20,574 nucleotides of DNA. Source: Monoraphidium neglectum (taxonomy: Eukaryota > Chlorophyta > Chlorophyceae > Sphaeropleales > Selenastraceae). Below the pieces are notes generated by a model. It made no database searches. It was not told the DNA's origin and worked only from the letters and a program-made list of their open reading frames with translations. The translations under genes and the position numbers were made by a program. Shown piece after piece: positions 7,801 to 17,884 of this stretch (positions are counted from its first letter, which is position 1; each line of letters opens with the position of its first letter). Where the stretch lies: the NCBI RefSeq assembly GCF_000611645.1, contig NW_014013053.1, positions 1 through 20,574 on the forward strand, in the 5' to 3' direction.

Positions 7801-10764
7801 GGGGGGTGCACATGTTCAACTTTGAGGATGCGCGCATCAACCATCATCAATTCCTGTTATGTGATTGACTTCAGTAGGGAAACCTGTAAGGTTGGTTTCG
7901 TGTGTAACAAAACGTTCAACAAAAATAGTAGAATGCAGCACTCGTCATCAGACATGGACTGGCGCAGAACTAGAAGGTGTCCAATCGGGAAGCGGCAAAA
8001 TTGCAAGCTCAGTTGGAAGGGGCCAGGGAGCTGACGGCACAGCAAGGCACGTGTGCGGACGTTTGGGGCGGGCGGCGCTCACCAGACCGACTCCATAGTG
8101 GGCGTCGACTGCGGCTGTCTGCCTCTCCTCTCTGGTGTTGGCGAGCGTGGTGCCAGTGCCCCTTTGTGCGGATTTCAGAGGGCAGAGCGCGCAGGCGTGG
8201 CGCAGCAGGAGGGCCGCCGGGTTAGGCAGGGTTTGGTCCAACCAAGCCAAGTTGGCTGCGATCGATGACAGCGACTTTAATTTGACTGGTGCCAGCGGCC
8301 GAGGCTAAGCAAGGTGGCCTGGCACGTGGGCCGGCTTATTTGCTTGATCAGTTTGGCAGCATCTTTTGCGCGCTTGGCCTGCGCTGGTGGTTCAGCCGCC
8401 CTCTCCCCTTCCCCACCAGGTGTTGTCGGCGTTGCGAAATAGCGTGGCTGCAGCGAAGAAATCTGGATTATTGGTGTTGTCAGGGTTGTTGTTCCAGTCA
8501 AAAGTCTGGCCCTTCTTATTGAACTGGAGTGCATATGGTTGCGCATGCAGAGCCGGCAGCAATGTGATGAAAGGTGGGCATTGATGGTTGCGTCCATGGG
8601 GGAGAGACAGATCAAAGCAGAAAAGCACAGGCTTGCCATGCATGAGTGCGGATGCGATCTGATGGGCGGGCAGCATATCCAGGGTAGCTGATGGCTCAGG
8701 GCGGCAGTAGCACAACTCTCGGCCAGTTTTGTCTCTTGCAGTGTGCCCGACCGCCCCGCTGCCCGCGAACTGATTGGGCAAGCACTCTGACCCCAAGCCC
8801 CCACCTTAAGGTTTGTAAGCTCGTACTGGCCGCCCGCGGCGTTCTTGGACCCCTTGCCGGTGGGCAGGGACACCTGGCCTGCGTAGAGGCTGTTGCCGAC
8901 GCCGACCGCCGCGGAGACGGTCCTGAGGTTGTCCCTGATGAGGCGCAGGTCGCCGGTGAACGCGTCGATGGATACGTCGAGGGAGCGCGGCTGCGAATTC
9001 CCGCCCGGCGGGATGAAGAAGTTCTGCACCCACACCGGGCCGCAGCTGGGTGTCGTATCCGACTCTGATACGAAGCAGCTGACCATCCATTTGCCGCCCA
9101 ACTTGACGGCGCCGGCGCTGGCGCTGGGACCTGCGCTGCCGCCGCTGGCGGCGTCCGAGGCAGGACTCAGGCCTGACGCGTCTCCGGCGGCGGCGGCGCG
9201 GAGCGCGGCGGCAACAGCCGGGGGCGCGTCCGGCGCGGCGGCGAGTGCGGCGCCGGCAGCGGAAGCTGAGGCGAAACTGGGAGATATGAGGCTGCTCGGC
9301 GCCGCTGCGATGGGCGCAAACAGGCTGGGGATGTATCCGCCTAGCGAGCGGGGGGGTCAGCATATGTGAGAGCAACTGGTGAGAATGGATGAAACACACA
9401 GCACACAGCAGGCAGGACCTTGAAGTCACGGCCTTTGCGAGGGGTGTTGTGCTCAGTAGCTTCACCAGCCAGACTAGAAGGCGGGGCAGTGCAACCACGC
9501 GCATCGACACGTCTAGGCCCGCGCGGATGCCATCGTCTCAGGTGATTTGCCAACAGGCTGCTGGCTATCCCGCAAACCGCAAACGCATGCGCTCGACATG
9601 CTGCGCACCCGTCACCGCGAGGACTGTGTTCTTATCCAGGTGCACAAAAATGTAGCCAAACTCGACTTGGAGAGCGCCGAAATCTTGGTTGGGGTTAAAA
9701 CTGCTGATCCAGCTCTGCACCTGCTCAATTCGAACGTGCCTGACCTTTACCGATTTCTTGCCAACTTTGAAGGTGTCTGCGCGGACGGTGATGGGCGGGT
9801 TTGCATGCAGGGGATGGGCAAACCCAGACTTGGGCAGAGTAAAAGGGCAGGGCCAAGCACGTGCATGGCTTCGTTGCGTTGTGGTGAAGTGCAAGGCCAG
9901 GCCGCAGCTGCGCCGGCGCGCTCGGTTGCGAAGGACAGGCCAGCTGCCGGCCCAAGTGGAAGGAGGTTTGTGCTGCGTGTGGCAACCGAAACGCCCCGCG
10001 CCGCACATACCTGTGTAATCGCCATACTTTGTCGGCTTCGCCACCCGAAAGTATTCGGCCGGGACGTTGAAGTGGCTGGACACCCAGGCCAGGACCTCCT
10101 TGGTCGACGGGTTGTAAGATGCGGGTTTGCCGGCGCGCAGGGTCGCGGGCGCGGTCAGTGTCGCCCGTGTGATGATGCTGGTGTTGGCGGGGATGCTCCT
10201 GCTGTAGGCGTAGCATAACAGGCTGCCGCAGCCAGTGCAGTTGAGGCGAAGGTCGGCGAAAGGTGACGGCAGCGCGGCCTGGACGGCGCCGCTCGCGCCA
10301 GCGGCCCGCGCGGGCGCGGCGCCGCTGGGGCTTGTACGCCTCGCGGCCATCGGGACATAGGCCTGCACCAAGCAAGGGGTGCGGGAGGGGGGGGGCGACC
10401 ATGGATGGGTGAATAGGTGGGTGGCAGTGGCACGGCAGCGACTGGGGTGTGCGGCTAGCCTCTGCGCGGCTGGACCATGGTTGGCCAGTCAACGCTGCGC
10501 AGCGTTGCCACCTCCCCGCTGTCATGGCCCGCGCTTGTCGAGCTGTGCTGCTCGGGGGCTGTCCGTACTGCTCCTGTTCAACGCGTCACTTTTCACGAAA
10601 GCCGATGTCTCAGTATGCGTGGTTGTGGCCCCCAGGCTGACCATGCAAGCCATACTCAGGGATGGGCGACAGCCACCACCGGCACTTGCTCCAGCAAGCC
10701 TCCTTCAGCCATGCACCTGAGCGCCTGCCAAGACCAGCATTATCAGGAAGCTTCTGCCGACCAT
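4857..10764 (-). CDS. Secreted thermolysin-like zinc metallopeptidase (family M4)
   Basis: Fourteen exons give 700 residues: 10764-10717, 10362-10011, 9776-9609, 9340-8805, 8523-8417, 8161-8083, 7790-7679, 7522-7495, 7350-7264, 6972-6914, 6668-6478, 5720-5621, 5360-5317 and 5048-4857 (TGA). Residues 1-16 (MVGRSFLIMLVLAGAQ) are a signal peptide. A propeptide follows, with an FTP/PepSY-like part ending VTGGYIPSL near 196, then an Ala/Ser/Pro-rich linker (about 198-267) and the pro-region end (SLDVSIDAFTGDL). The catalytic domain starts near 332. Zinc site: H498-E499-V-T-H502 and E522 in GGLNEAVSD, the same spacing as thermolysin H142, H146 and E166. Other matches are N463-A464, Y513, D526, R566 and the catalytic His, H593, in VDVHWSSG. 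The C terminus has the family signature (AAADLHG, AVKAAWDVVGV). It should cleave proteins outside the cell or in the secretory route. The mature region has eight or more cysteines, unlike thermolysin. Intron 8 uses a GC donor. M4 enzymes are mainly bacterial. Confidence 0.95.
5236..5263. repeat. Perfect CAG/CTG inverted repeat inside an intron
   Basis: Fourteen bases of AGCAGC repeats are followed directly by their exact reverse complement (CTGCTG repeats), giving a 28-bp perfect palindrome with no loop. It lies in the last intron of the M4 peptidase gene. The CTG side extends a few bases further. It could form a cruciform or an RNA hairpin in the pre-mRNA. Confidence 0.9.
5990..6092. repeat. 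CA/TG and GC alternating microsatellite cluster
   Basis: Two CA tracts (5998-6020 and 6060-6078) flank an alternating GTGCGCGCGTGCGCATGC stretch. The cluster lies in intron 11 of the peptidase gene, at 757 bases the longest intron of that gene. Alternating purine-pyrimidine sequence of this kind can adopt Z-DNA. Confidence 0.9.
7351..7494 (-). other. GC-AG intron (intron 8 of the M4 peptidase gene)
   Basis: The 28-base exon encoding GGNMFFGDG must join the exon that begins with the second and third bases of an Arg codon before TNVNECDG. No GT donor gives the right phase here. GGCAG|GCAAGC does, and matches the strong consensus that GC donors need. The acceptor is CCCCGCAG at 7358-7351. Confidence 0.85.
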
Positions 10765-11297
10765 TCTTGTCGAGTGCGTTCCCCTGCTGCGAAGTTTACC
10801 GACTTGAAAGGTTCACAGATAATATCAGTATCCAGGCATCACAGCAAGAGATGTCAACTTCCGTGGATAGTGACATAGTTTTTGGCATCAATTCAATCAT
10901 GGATTCTTTTTTCGTACGTCGCGTCGAGTTTGAAGTTGGACACGGAGCGGCTAGGTGGCACCTGGACCGTGCTGATGGACAGCCGCAATCTTAAGGGTGT
11001 GTTGGGGGCAGAAGATCCAACGTATTGATTCACACAGTTGGAGATCGTGGAAGTGGCATCCCAACAAAGGGTGTCACTGTGGCTGCGGAGTGACATGAAT
11101 TACTCACGTCTCTTTGAGGAAGCGACAAGCGTGTTGGTTAGTTTTTGATATTAATGAGGTGAAAGGTCAAGAGAGTAGCGGGGTAAAGAAGTCGCTGTAC
11201 AACCAAGCAGTGGATCTCGCGGCCAGCCCCAAGTTGCTGCTAAGCAGCGCTGTGCAGGTGCAGCACGATCAAGGCAGTGGACGCGCCCGCAGAAGCG

Positions 11298-11345
11298 GTG
11301 TGTGTGTGTGTGTGTGGGGGGGGGATGTGCGCGCGCGCGTGCGTG
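11298..11345. repeat. TG/GC alternating repeat with internal G run
   Basis: A (TG)n tract of about 18 bases is followed by nine consecutive G and then a GCGCGCGCGTGCGTGC alternating segment. It lies in non-coding sequence upstream of the peptidase gene. Confidence 0.85.
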
Positions 11346-12621
11346 CCGAGACCACGCCAACCACGTACACCCACATCAATAAGCGAACACCTCTAAGATA
11401 TGTATGTTTCTTCTTCATAGCGGCAAAGTGCACTTGGGAGCACCAGGATGCAATGTGGCGCGCACACCAATACATTGCGTGTGATCACACTGGATGTGTT
11501 CGCATGCGCTTTCATTCCCGTGGGGACCTTGGCTTCGCAGCACAGCATTGTGGAGAGGCCGAATGCGTTGGCAGCTAGCAGCGCATGCTCATGCCACGCG
11601 AAATCGACCCCCATAACTGCACGGTTACGCGGACTTGGGCACTCCAAGCGGTGGAGGGCCGCCGGCGTGACTTCCGCGTCGCAAGCAACCTGCTCAACAG
11701 CCACGAGAGTGAAATTGACAAGTGCTCGCACCAACTAAGGCAGCCCCTGCCAACCAGCGGGGAGGATTCCAATGGTTGCAAACGCCCTGGATGGCCCGGC
11801 GAACGCTGCGCACTGGCACCCCCGATGCACGACAGCGCCGCTTGCAGGGATTCCTGCAGGACGGAAGCGTCCGTGCTCAGCAGGCGGCAGCGGTCGTCGG
11901 CGCGAGGGCTACATTACACGCCGCGTATCAGTGCCACCTGTCACCGCAGGGCTGTAAAGCTGCAAGCCTAAGGAGCCTTATGTGACAGCCGTGGCTGAAA
12001 ACCGTTTGAAACAGGATTCAGGGACTCAAAGACAGACTGGCTGCTCGAAGGATACGCGACGCCAGCAGCGGGCAGGCCAATCTAGCAGTGGGCGTAAACG
12101 GCCGCCGCCGGCGTCTCGGCGTCGGTGTTGCGCAGCGCGGCGTTGTCGCCCCTGCTGCTGCAAGACCTGATGAGCGAGTGCGCAGCCCTGGGCCGGGGTG
12201 GTCAGGTTGGGCTGGGGCCAGCTGGGGGCAGGCACGCGGAGCGCCTCATGATTGAGCCAGGGCGCCGCGCTTCCATGCGCAAGGCAAGGCGAGTTGAGTC
12301 GAGTCAAGTACTGCCCCGAGAGGTGCATTTGCATGTGCGGGCGTAGAGGCGCGTCTGAGTGGTGTCTGTAGCGCACACTGCAGGGGCTTGCGTGCCGCTC
12401 GCGCAGCACGCCGCAAGGTCGCGCCAGCGGGGTGGGCCTGGCATGGCTGTCAATGGACGGCGTTTGTTCATGATCGCGGGGGGCCTGAACTTAGCGCTGT
12501 GCTACCACAGTGCTGGACAACTGGCCAAGTCAGCACTGCAGCCACTTGGCATGTAATCGGCCTGCCATGCAATCTTTTCATAATAACCAACCAAGCACGG
12601 GCGATGGGATACATTGTACAA

Positions 12622-12626
12622 TTACA
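12622..12626 (-). terminator. Candidate TGTAA polyadenylation signal of the RNA methyltransferase gene
   Basis: The minus strand reads TGTAATTGTAC 225 bases after the methyltransferase stop codon, a plausible 3' untranslated region length for a green alga. Short motif, so position is the main support. Confidence 0.4.
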
Positions 12627-12850
12627 CAAGGCAGCTCATCCTGCACGCCTGCCCATTGCACGCACGCACGTCACAGAGCCGCCTGCGCGCCTGCGCCAGG
12701 AGTCTGCTGGGCATCAGGTGCCACTGTGCGCGACAGCACCCTCCGATTGGGACGGAGCGGCGGCGCCACAGCATACTGCTCTGTTGCGAGCCGCGCATTC
12801 AACAGCGCAAAGGCGCCACGAAACGTCGCGGCGAGCGCGTCTCGGCGGCG

Positions 12851-14520
12851 TCAGGCGCGCTCGAACACGGCGAGAGTCTCCAAGCTGTCTGTACCCGGGA
12901 AGAAAGTAAACGCCTCCGCGCCGGCCACGCGCCACCCGCCGGCGACCAGCGCCGCCGCGTCGCGCTCGAGGGCCGCGTAACCACAAGACAGATACACCAG
13001 GCGGGTCGGCTGGGACGCCGCCGCCGCCGCCGCAGCCGCCGCCCCTGCCTGGTGGTCGCTGCCGCGTCTGCCGTCAGTGCTTCCTACATACCCCGTGGGT
13101 CCAGCAACACCCTGTGCTGCGCTGCGGCTGCTGCTGCTGCTGCCGCTGCTGCAAGGGGCCGGGTTGGCGGCCTGCTCCGCCTGAGTTGTGCCCAGCGGCT
13201 GCAGCAGCGCCTCCAGCAGCGCCCGATCCAGGCCCTTCCTGCAGGAATTGGTGAGCGCTTTGCAGTCAACGTATACATATTACGCAGTCATTCGCAAAGC
13301 GCACGCAAGATGTACAGTGATTTATGTGCACAGGCCAACCCAGTGCCACACAGCAATGTTGCACGCCGCGCTCAAGCACCCACAGTTAGCTCTGTTTGCA
13401 CGTATCAGTGACAAAACCAGGCAGGGCGTACACACGGACATCGCTTGTACACAAGCCCGATAGTGGCGTCCACATCAGCCACCAACCTGGGAGGGTCTAC
13501 CACGACGGTATCGGCACCCGCCAGCCACTCAGCCGGGGAGTCGCCCGCGGACGCCGTCACCAGCCTGACACGCGCCGCGACCGCCTGGGCAAATTCAGGC
13601 AAATGGCACCGCTGTTGTTGCAAGCAAAGCTGTATGCGTGTGCAGATCGGTGGGCGTTGCATACGTACATGCTAGTGACCGCGATTGCAGAGGCGCTCCA
13701 CAAACAGATTCAAAGTGCATGAGCAAGCCGGGCCCTCACCTCTGGCAACGCAGCCTTGGCAGCGTCGAAGGGGCCCCTGTGCGCACCAATGCGGTGTGAA
13801 TCGCGTCATCGACTTTGACCGTTTGAGCCAAAAGGGTGGGGGCCCATTGCCCATGCCGGACCCAAGGCACCCTGTCACCCCCCGCCCTGGCACCCCAAAC
13901 CCCTGCATGCCGGCGTCCCCAGCGGCAGCCCCAGCGACGCCGCCGCCCCAGCAGCGCCGTGCGCACGCACCTGCAGGCGGGGTTGAGCTCGACGCACGTG
14001 ACTCGCGCCGCGCGGCCGCGCGCCGCGAGGGCGAGCCCGATGGCGCCGCTGCCCGCGTAGAGCTCGGCAACGACCGCGCCGGGGCGCACCGCGGCGCAGA
14101 TCGCGTCGAGGGCCGACTGCATAGCGCCAAAGTTGGCCTGCGGGGCGTCACGACTTCTGAAGGCCGACATCCTGGTAAGCAAGCCGCTGGCACCAGCCCC
14201 GGTCGTGGCGCGGGCAGGTTGACATTGCCAAAGCGGCCAAGGCGCCCCGCCAGCCACCCTCAAAGATGCAACGGCCCTGCGAACCAACTCTCGCAAGCAG
14301 ATCGCACAACTGCAGGGCCAAAACCGCGCTACACAGCAGACGAGCGGCGCGCCGCACCTGCACAAAGCCCGCTGGCCCCACTGCAGCTGCCGCGCCCCCA
14401 AAGTCCTGCCAGCCGTACGCGGGCCCCTCTACCCGCTCCCACTCCCGCCCGAATATCGTGTTGCCGCCGTCCGGTTGGTAGTTGAACCATATCGAGTGCA
14501 GCAGGCCCGAACGCTGCCGC

Positions 14521-14588
<68 letters not shown>

Positions 14589-16363
14589 AAGCTGATTCTG
14601 CCGCTGGCGCAGCCGCTGGGTCGGCGCCGCGCCGCCTGACGCCCGAAGCTTTAGGACGGCCCCTGCGGCCAATGGCATCGCTGCAGCCCCGCTGCCCCCT
14701 GCCGCCGCCGCCGCCGCAACCGCCGCGGCTGTCACACCAGAGGGCTGGCTCCCCCCAGCCGCCGCCCCGGCTGCCGGCGGGACGCCCCGCGGGCCCGCCA
14801 GCGCCCAAAGCGTGGCCGCCAGCGCGCGGCAGGCGGCCGCCTGTGGGTGGTCGGGGCCTGCCGCGTTCCAGACGAGGGCCAGCTGCGCGTGGGAAGCGGC
14901 AGGCGTTGCCCACAGGCGCTGCTGAGTTGATAGGATAGCTCCGACCCCACAGGAGATACATGCAAGCAAAAAGGCGGTTGGGCGTGCGCAGTGCGGCGAA
15001 AGCATCTGGCTATATGTGGCTTGGCTGCCGGGAGTTGGTTGGCCGCCCAAGCGCCTTCTGTTTCTGATCTGGCATTGCCTCACCCAAACCTCCGCTGATC
15101 AAGCCCGCAAGAGTCCAGTCCCAAGAACAGCATGCAGCGCCGGCGCTGGCGTCACCACAGCTGGTGCTGACTCAGCCCTTCACCTGGATCTGCGCCTCCC
15201 CGTCGTCCTCCGCCCGCCCGCCGGGACGGCTTGGCAGCGCCGTCAGCTGGCAATAGCGCAGCAGCCCGGACTGCGTCGCCTCATCATACGGCGGCACGCG
15301 CGACATAGCGAGCGCGCGGCGCAGCAGCGCGGCGGCGGCGTTGATGCGTGGGTGGTGGGTCCTGCAGCGCGCGGGGGATGCAGCCGGTCCCTGGGATTTT
15401 AGCATCAGCCTGAGCGTGAGCTGGCTAGCTTGCAGGGGCTGCAGCCACGCATTGGGGGTGGCAGGTGGCCTACCAGCTGCAGCGGCACCAAGACACTATC
15501 CGCAAGCAGCACCACCCGCGGGCGGGCTTTGCCATAGCCACGCAGTTTGACGGGCGAGTGTCTGCCGTGTCGCAAACGTGCATTGGAGCACGAGGCGCGG
15601 GGCGCCGCACCCCCAGGCTGGTTTTCGGCGTTCTCGCAAGGCCTCCTCACCTGCATTCGGGTATGTCCACCGCCACGTGGCTGCCGGCGCCAAAGAGCCC
15701 GACGACAGGAGCCCCTGCCCGGCCCCTGACCGCGAGCTTGGCGCGGCACCGCCAGCCGGCCGCGGGGCCGGCCGTCACGCGGAACGCGCCCTCGGGAGCG
15801 CCAAGGGACTCGAAGAAAGCGGCGGCGCGCGCCGCGGTGGGCGGGGACGCGAGGCCCGAGTTGAGGGTGCAGCCGGCGCAGGCGCCAAAGTGGGTGCAGC
15901 CGAGCTCGTCGGGGCCCGCGGCGGCGGCGCCGCCGCCCAGGAGGCGGCGCGTGTGCGACGCAGACGGTTGCTGCTGCTCCTGCTGCTGATGCTGCTGCTG
16001 CTGCTGCAGCCGCGGCGGCGGCGGCTTCTGACTCTGCCGCCGCTGACGTCTAGGGCTCTGCGGCTCCGCAGCTTGCTCGTTGTGGTGCAACCGGCGCTCG
16101 CTCTGCCCGTGCAGCAATCCGGTTTGGAGCTCAATGGATGCCCCCCTGGACCGTCGCCGGCGGCGGCTTGGGCCCACCTGGCCCTCAGAGTGTGCCGCAT
16201 GCACCGCATGGATCACAGACAATCGCCTTGGAGGGGTGCGGTGCCTAGCCAGGCATCCACATCCGCCGCTCGCAGCACGTAGTGGGAGCAGCAGCAGCGG
16301 CAAACGCAGCGGGTGCTGCGGCAATGGCGCACACACTGGTCTACCTCCTGCGTCAGCAAGCAT
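12851..16363 (-). CDS. TrmA/RumA-family RNA uridine C5-methyltransferase
   Basis: Seven exons give 713 residues: 16363-15651, 15361-15184, 14918-14358, 14137-13971, 13776-13740, 13584-13487 and 13238-12851 (TGA). All introns are GT-AG and frame is kept. The enzyme should transfer a methyl group from S-adenosylmethionine to C5 of uridine in rRNA or tRNA. C156-x5-C162-x2-C165 and C237 match the spacing of the 4Fe-4S ligands of bacterial RlmD/RumA. WRCRAKLAVRG (205-215) and HVAVDIPEC are family blocks. NTIFGREW (450-457) and ANFGAMQ follow. ELYAGSGAIG (509-518) is the SAM-binding loop, DPPRKGLD is at 582-589, nucleophile C670 lies in LVYLSCG, and E705 lies in the C-terminal ETLAVF. The first 150 residues are a poorly conserved, Arg/Pro/Gln-rich extension that may be an organelle transit peptide. 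Odd features are 23 glutamines (408-430) and an Ala run near 650. It resembles the plant nuclear-encoded members of this family; plastid versus nucleolar site is undecided. Confidence 0.95.
14520..14588 (-). repeat. CAG repeat encoding 23 glutamines in the RNA methyltransferase
   Basis: Twenty-two CAG codons and a single CAA (TTG on the plus strand at 14538) encode residues 408-430. The tract sits in a low-complexity insert between the block containing QLALVWN and the conserved NTIFGREW motif. It is in frame and flanked by coding sequence. Confidence 0.95.
15964..16013 (-). repeat. Second glutamine-rich CAG-type tract in the same gene
   Basis: An interrupted CTG repeat on the plus strand encodes QQQQQHQQQEQQQ (residues 120-132) in the N-terminal extension, upstream of the iron-sulfur cysteines. 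Confidence 0.85.
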
Positions 16364-16483
16364 TGGTCGCGACGAGACTTATAGGACGATGTCGCAGTAT
16401 TGTTGCAGATCTGTTAGAAGTTTACTACAAAGCAAGACAATAACACTGACACAATCGGAGTCTCGCGCCCTCTTCATGATACG

Positions 16484-16491
16484 TATTTATA
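16484..16491 (-). promoter_or_regulatory. TATA box (TATAAATA) upstream of the RNA methyltransferase
   Basis: The minus strand reads GCATATAAATACG about 120 bases before the chosen ATG. A start site 25-30 bases downstream would give a 5' untranslated region of roughly 90 bases, which supports the ATG at 16363. Confidence 0.55.
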
Positions 16492-17476
16492 TGCAGACGA
16501 CAATCAGTAAAAGAAGGGATTGCTGCAGCATGGTTCCACATCGCGGTAGCAAATGCGGGTGGGCGGCGGCAGCCACCGCCCCTCATGTGCTCTGCATGTG
16601 CCCTGCTGGCGGCCTGCACGACCCCGGCAGATGGCCGGTGTAGGCAATTGTCACGCCCCTCACTCGCCCCTGTGATTGCGTCACCGGCCTCTTTGCCAAC
16701 CTTTAGTGTGCATGCACAAGCGCCAAGCGAGTACATAGTGCGATCCACCAAAGGTGCTGAATGGTGATCCTGCTGGTGGTTGAGGGCGCCAGCATGCTGC
16801 GCTAGATGGTCGCCGCGTCGCGGGTTTTAGGACGTGCACAACTCGCGCAGGCGCAGCCAATTAAGCAATCAATCCAGTCTCTGCTTGGTGGCAGCTGACC
16901 GCTTACTGGCTTCTCCGCCTCGCACACAATTGCAAGAGCTGAGTGGCCGCCCGCTCCCGCTTGGCGCGTGCTGCATACGGGAAACAGGGCCCTAGCGCTC
17001 CTGGCCGCATGGTGCGATCCTGAAAGCTGGGAGGCACAACCCAGAAAGGGCCAGACAGCGAGCTGCACCTTGAGCCCCTTGCAGCCCTCTTGGTTGTGAC
17101 ACCTGCTCACGGCTCCAGGGTTGGCCCCTGCGACGCCTTGCAGCCGAGCGGGAATTCGCAGCTGGTGAGGCAGCAAATGGCAAAGGCTGATTCTTGCCTG
17201 TCATGCGTCGGCAGCCAGGGTTGCTTCATCCCTGGGAGTCGGACGAGTACACCACTCCTGTTGTTGTGGGTTGGTTTACCGTGTTACGACTGTGCACCAT
17301 TGGTACCAGAATACCGCTTATATGTGCAAAACAGCTCGATTAAGTGTTGGAGGGGGTTGTTGGGCTGCTATGAGTGTGGTCAAGGGGCTCTGTAGCCTCA
17401 ATAGCAAGCACAGGGCAAGCAAAGCATGCTTTGACCAACACTGTACACAGCAGACTTGGTGGTGGCATATCGGACG

Positions 17477-17525
17477 TTGTGAGGTTTGATAGGGTTTGAT
17501 GGGAACGCCCTATCAAACCTCACAA
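17477..17525. repeat. 18-bp perfect inverted repeat with 13-base spacer
   Basis: The left arm 17477-17494 (TTGTGAGGTTTGATAGGG) is exactly the reverse complement of 17508-17525. The spacer begins TTTGATGGG and partly repeats the arm sequence. The repeat lies between two divergent genes, about 400 bases upstream of the isoamylase start. It could be a small non-autonomous element, a hairpin RNA precursor or a regulatory site. Confidence 0.9.
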
Positions 17526-17884
17526 GTGCTCATGCGAGTGCTTGAGAAGGGGATCACCTGGGCGGACACACCCACGAGCGGCAGCTGCGCTTAGTCATGC
17601 TGTCGGAACATCGCAGAGCATCGTGCGGCGAAATCGTGTGCGTCTTGCCGAACATATCTTTGTCACCGGATTCGTGGTATTATACCCGCATTGCAAGAAA
17701 CATCTCAAAGCACGTGCTGGCTGGGACAGAAGTGATCTAGGTTTGCTTTTCGCAGCACGGCAGCGCGAGGAGGACGGCGCAGGATGTTACTGAAGCATTC
17801 AACAGGCGTTGTGGCCACTCCTGCAGGGATACAGCGGGTGGGTGGGCGATCTTTGTATCTCAAAGCGACCTACTTTCTTGTTCA

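Larger units (their letters stand above)
10765..12850. other. Unassigned 2.1-kb interval with weak exon-like traces
   Basis: This lies between the methyltransferase stop and the peptidase start. It should contain the methyltransferase 3' untranslated region and the peptidase promoter. Two minus-strand stretches look slightly coding. One is 11082-10962, bounded by an acceptor-like CACTCCGCAG and a donor-like CAG|GTGCCA (DTLCWDATSTISNCVNQYVG). The other is an open frame at 11734-11393 (MGVDFAWHEHALLAANAFG). I could not join them into a gene or place them in a family. A TG tract with a G run lies at 11298-11345. I find no tRNA or transposon ends. Confidence 0.4.
16364..17884. other. Divergent intergenic region between RNA methyltransferase and isoamylase
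   Basis: The two flanking genes are transcribed away from each other, so this 1.5-kb interval should hold both promoters. It contains a clear TATA box for the methyltransferase and an 18-bp inverted repeat. No open frame has a recognisable product. I see no strong TATA box near the isoamylase start; ATTATAC near 17686 is weak. Confidence 0.6.

Noticed and set aside
8277..9101. A continuous 274-codon minus-strand frame as a complete gene
   Set aside because: It starts inside exon 4 of the peptidase and then reads through introns; the family homology continues in other frames after proper splice sites.
10962..11082. An extra N-terminal exon of the M4 peptidase
   Set aside because: The peptidase already has a signal peptide exon at 10764-10717 that joins in phase to exon 2, so no upstream coding exon is needed.
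14148..15083. A 311-codon minus-strand frame starting MRQCQIRNRRR
   Set aside because: Only 14918-14358 matches the methyltransferase family; both ends run into introns bounded by good splice sites.
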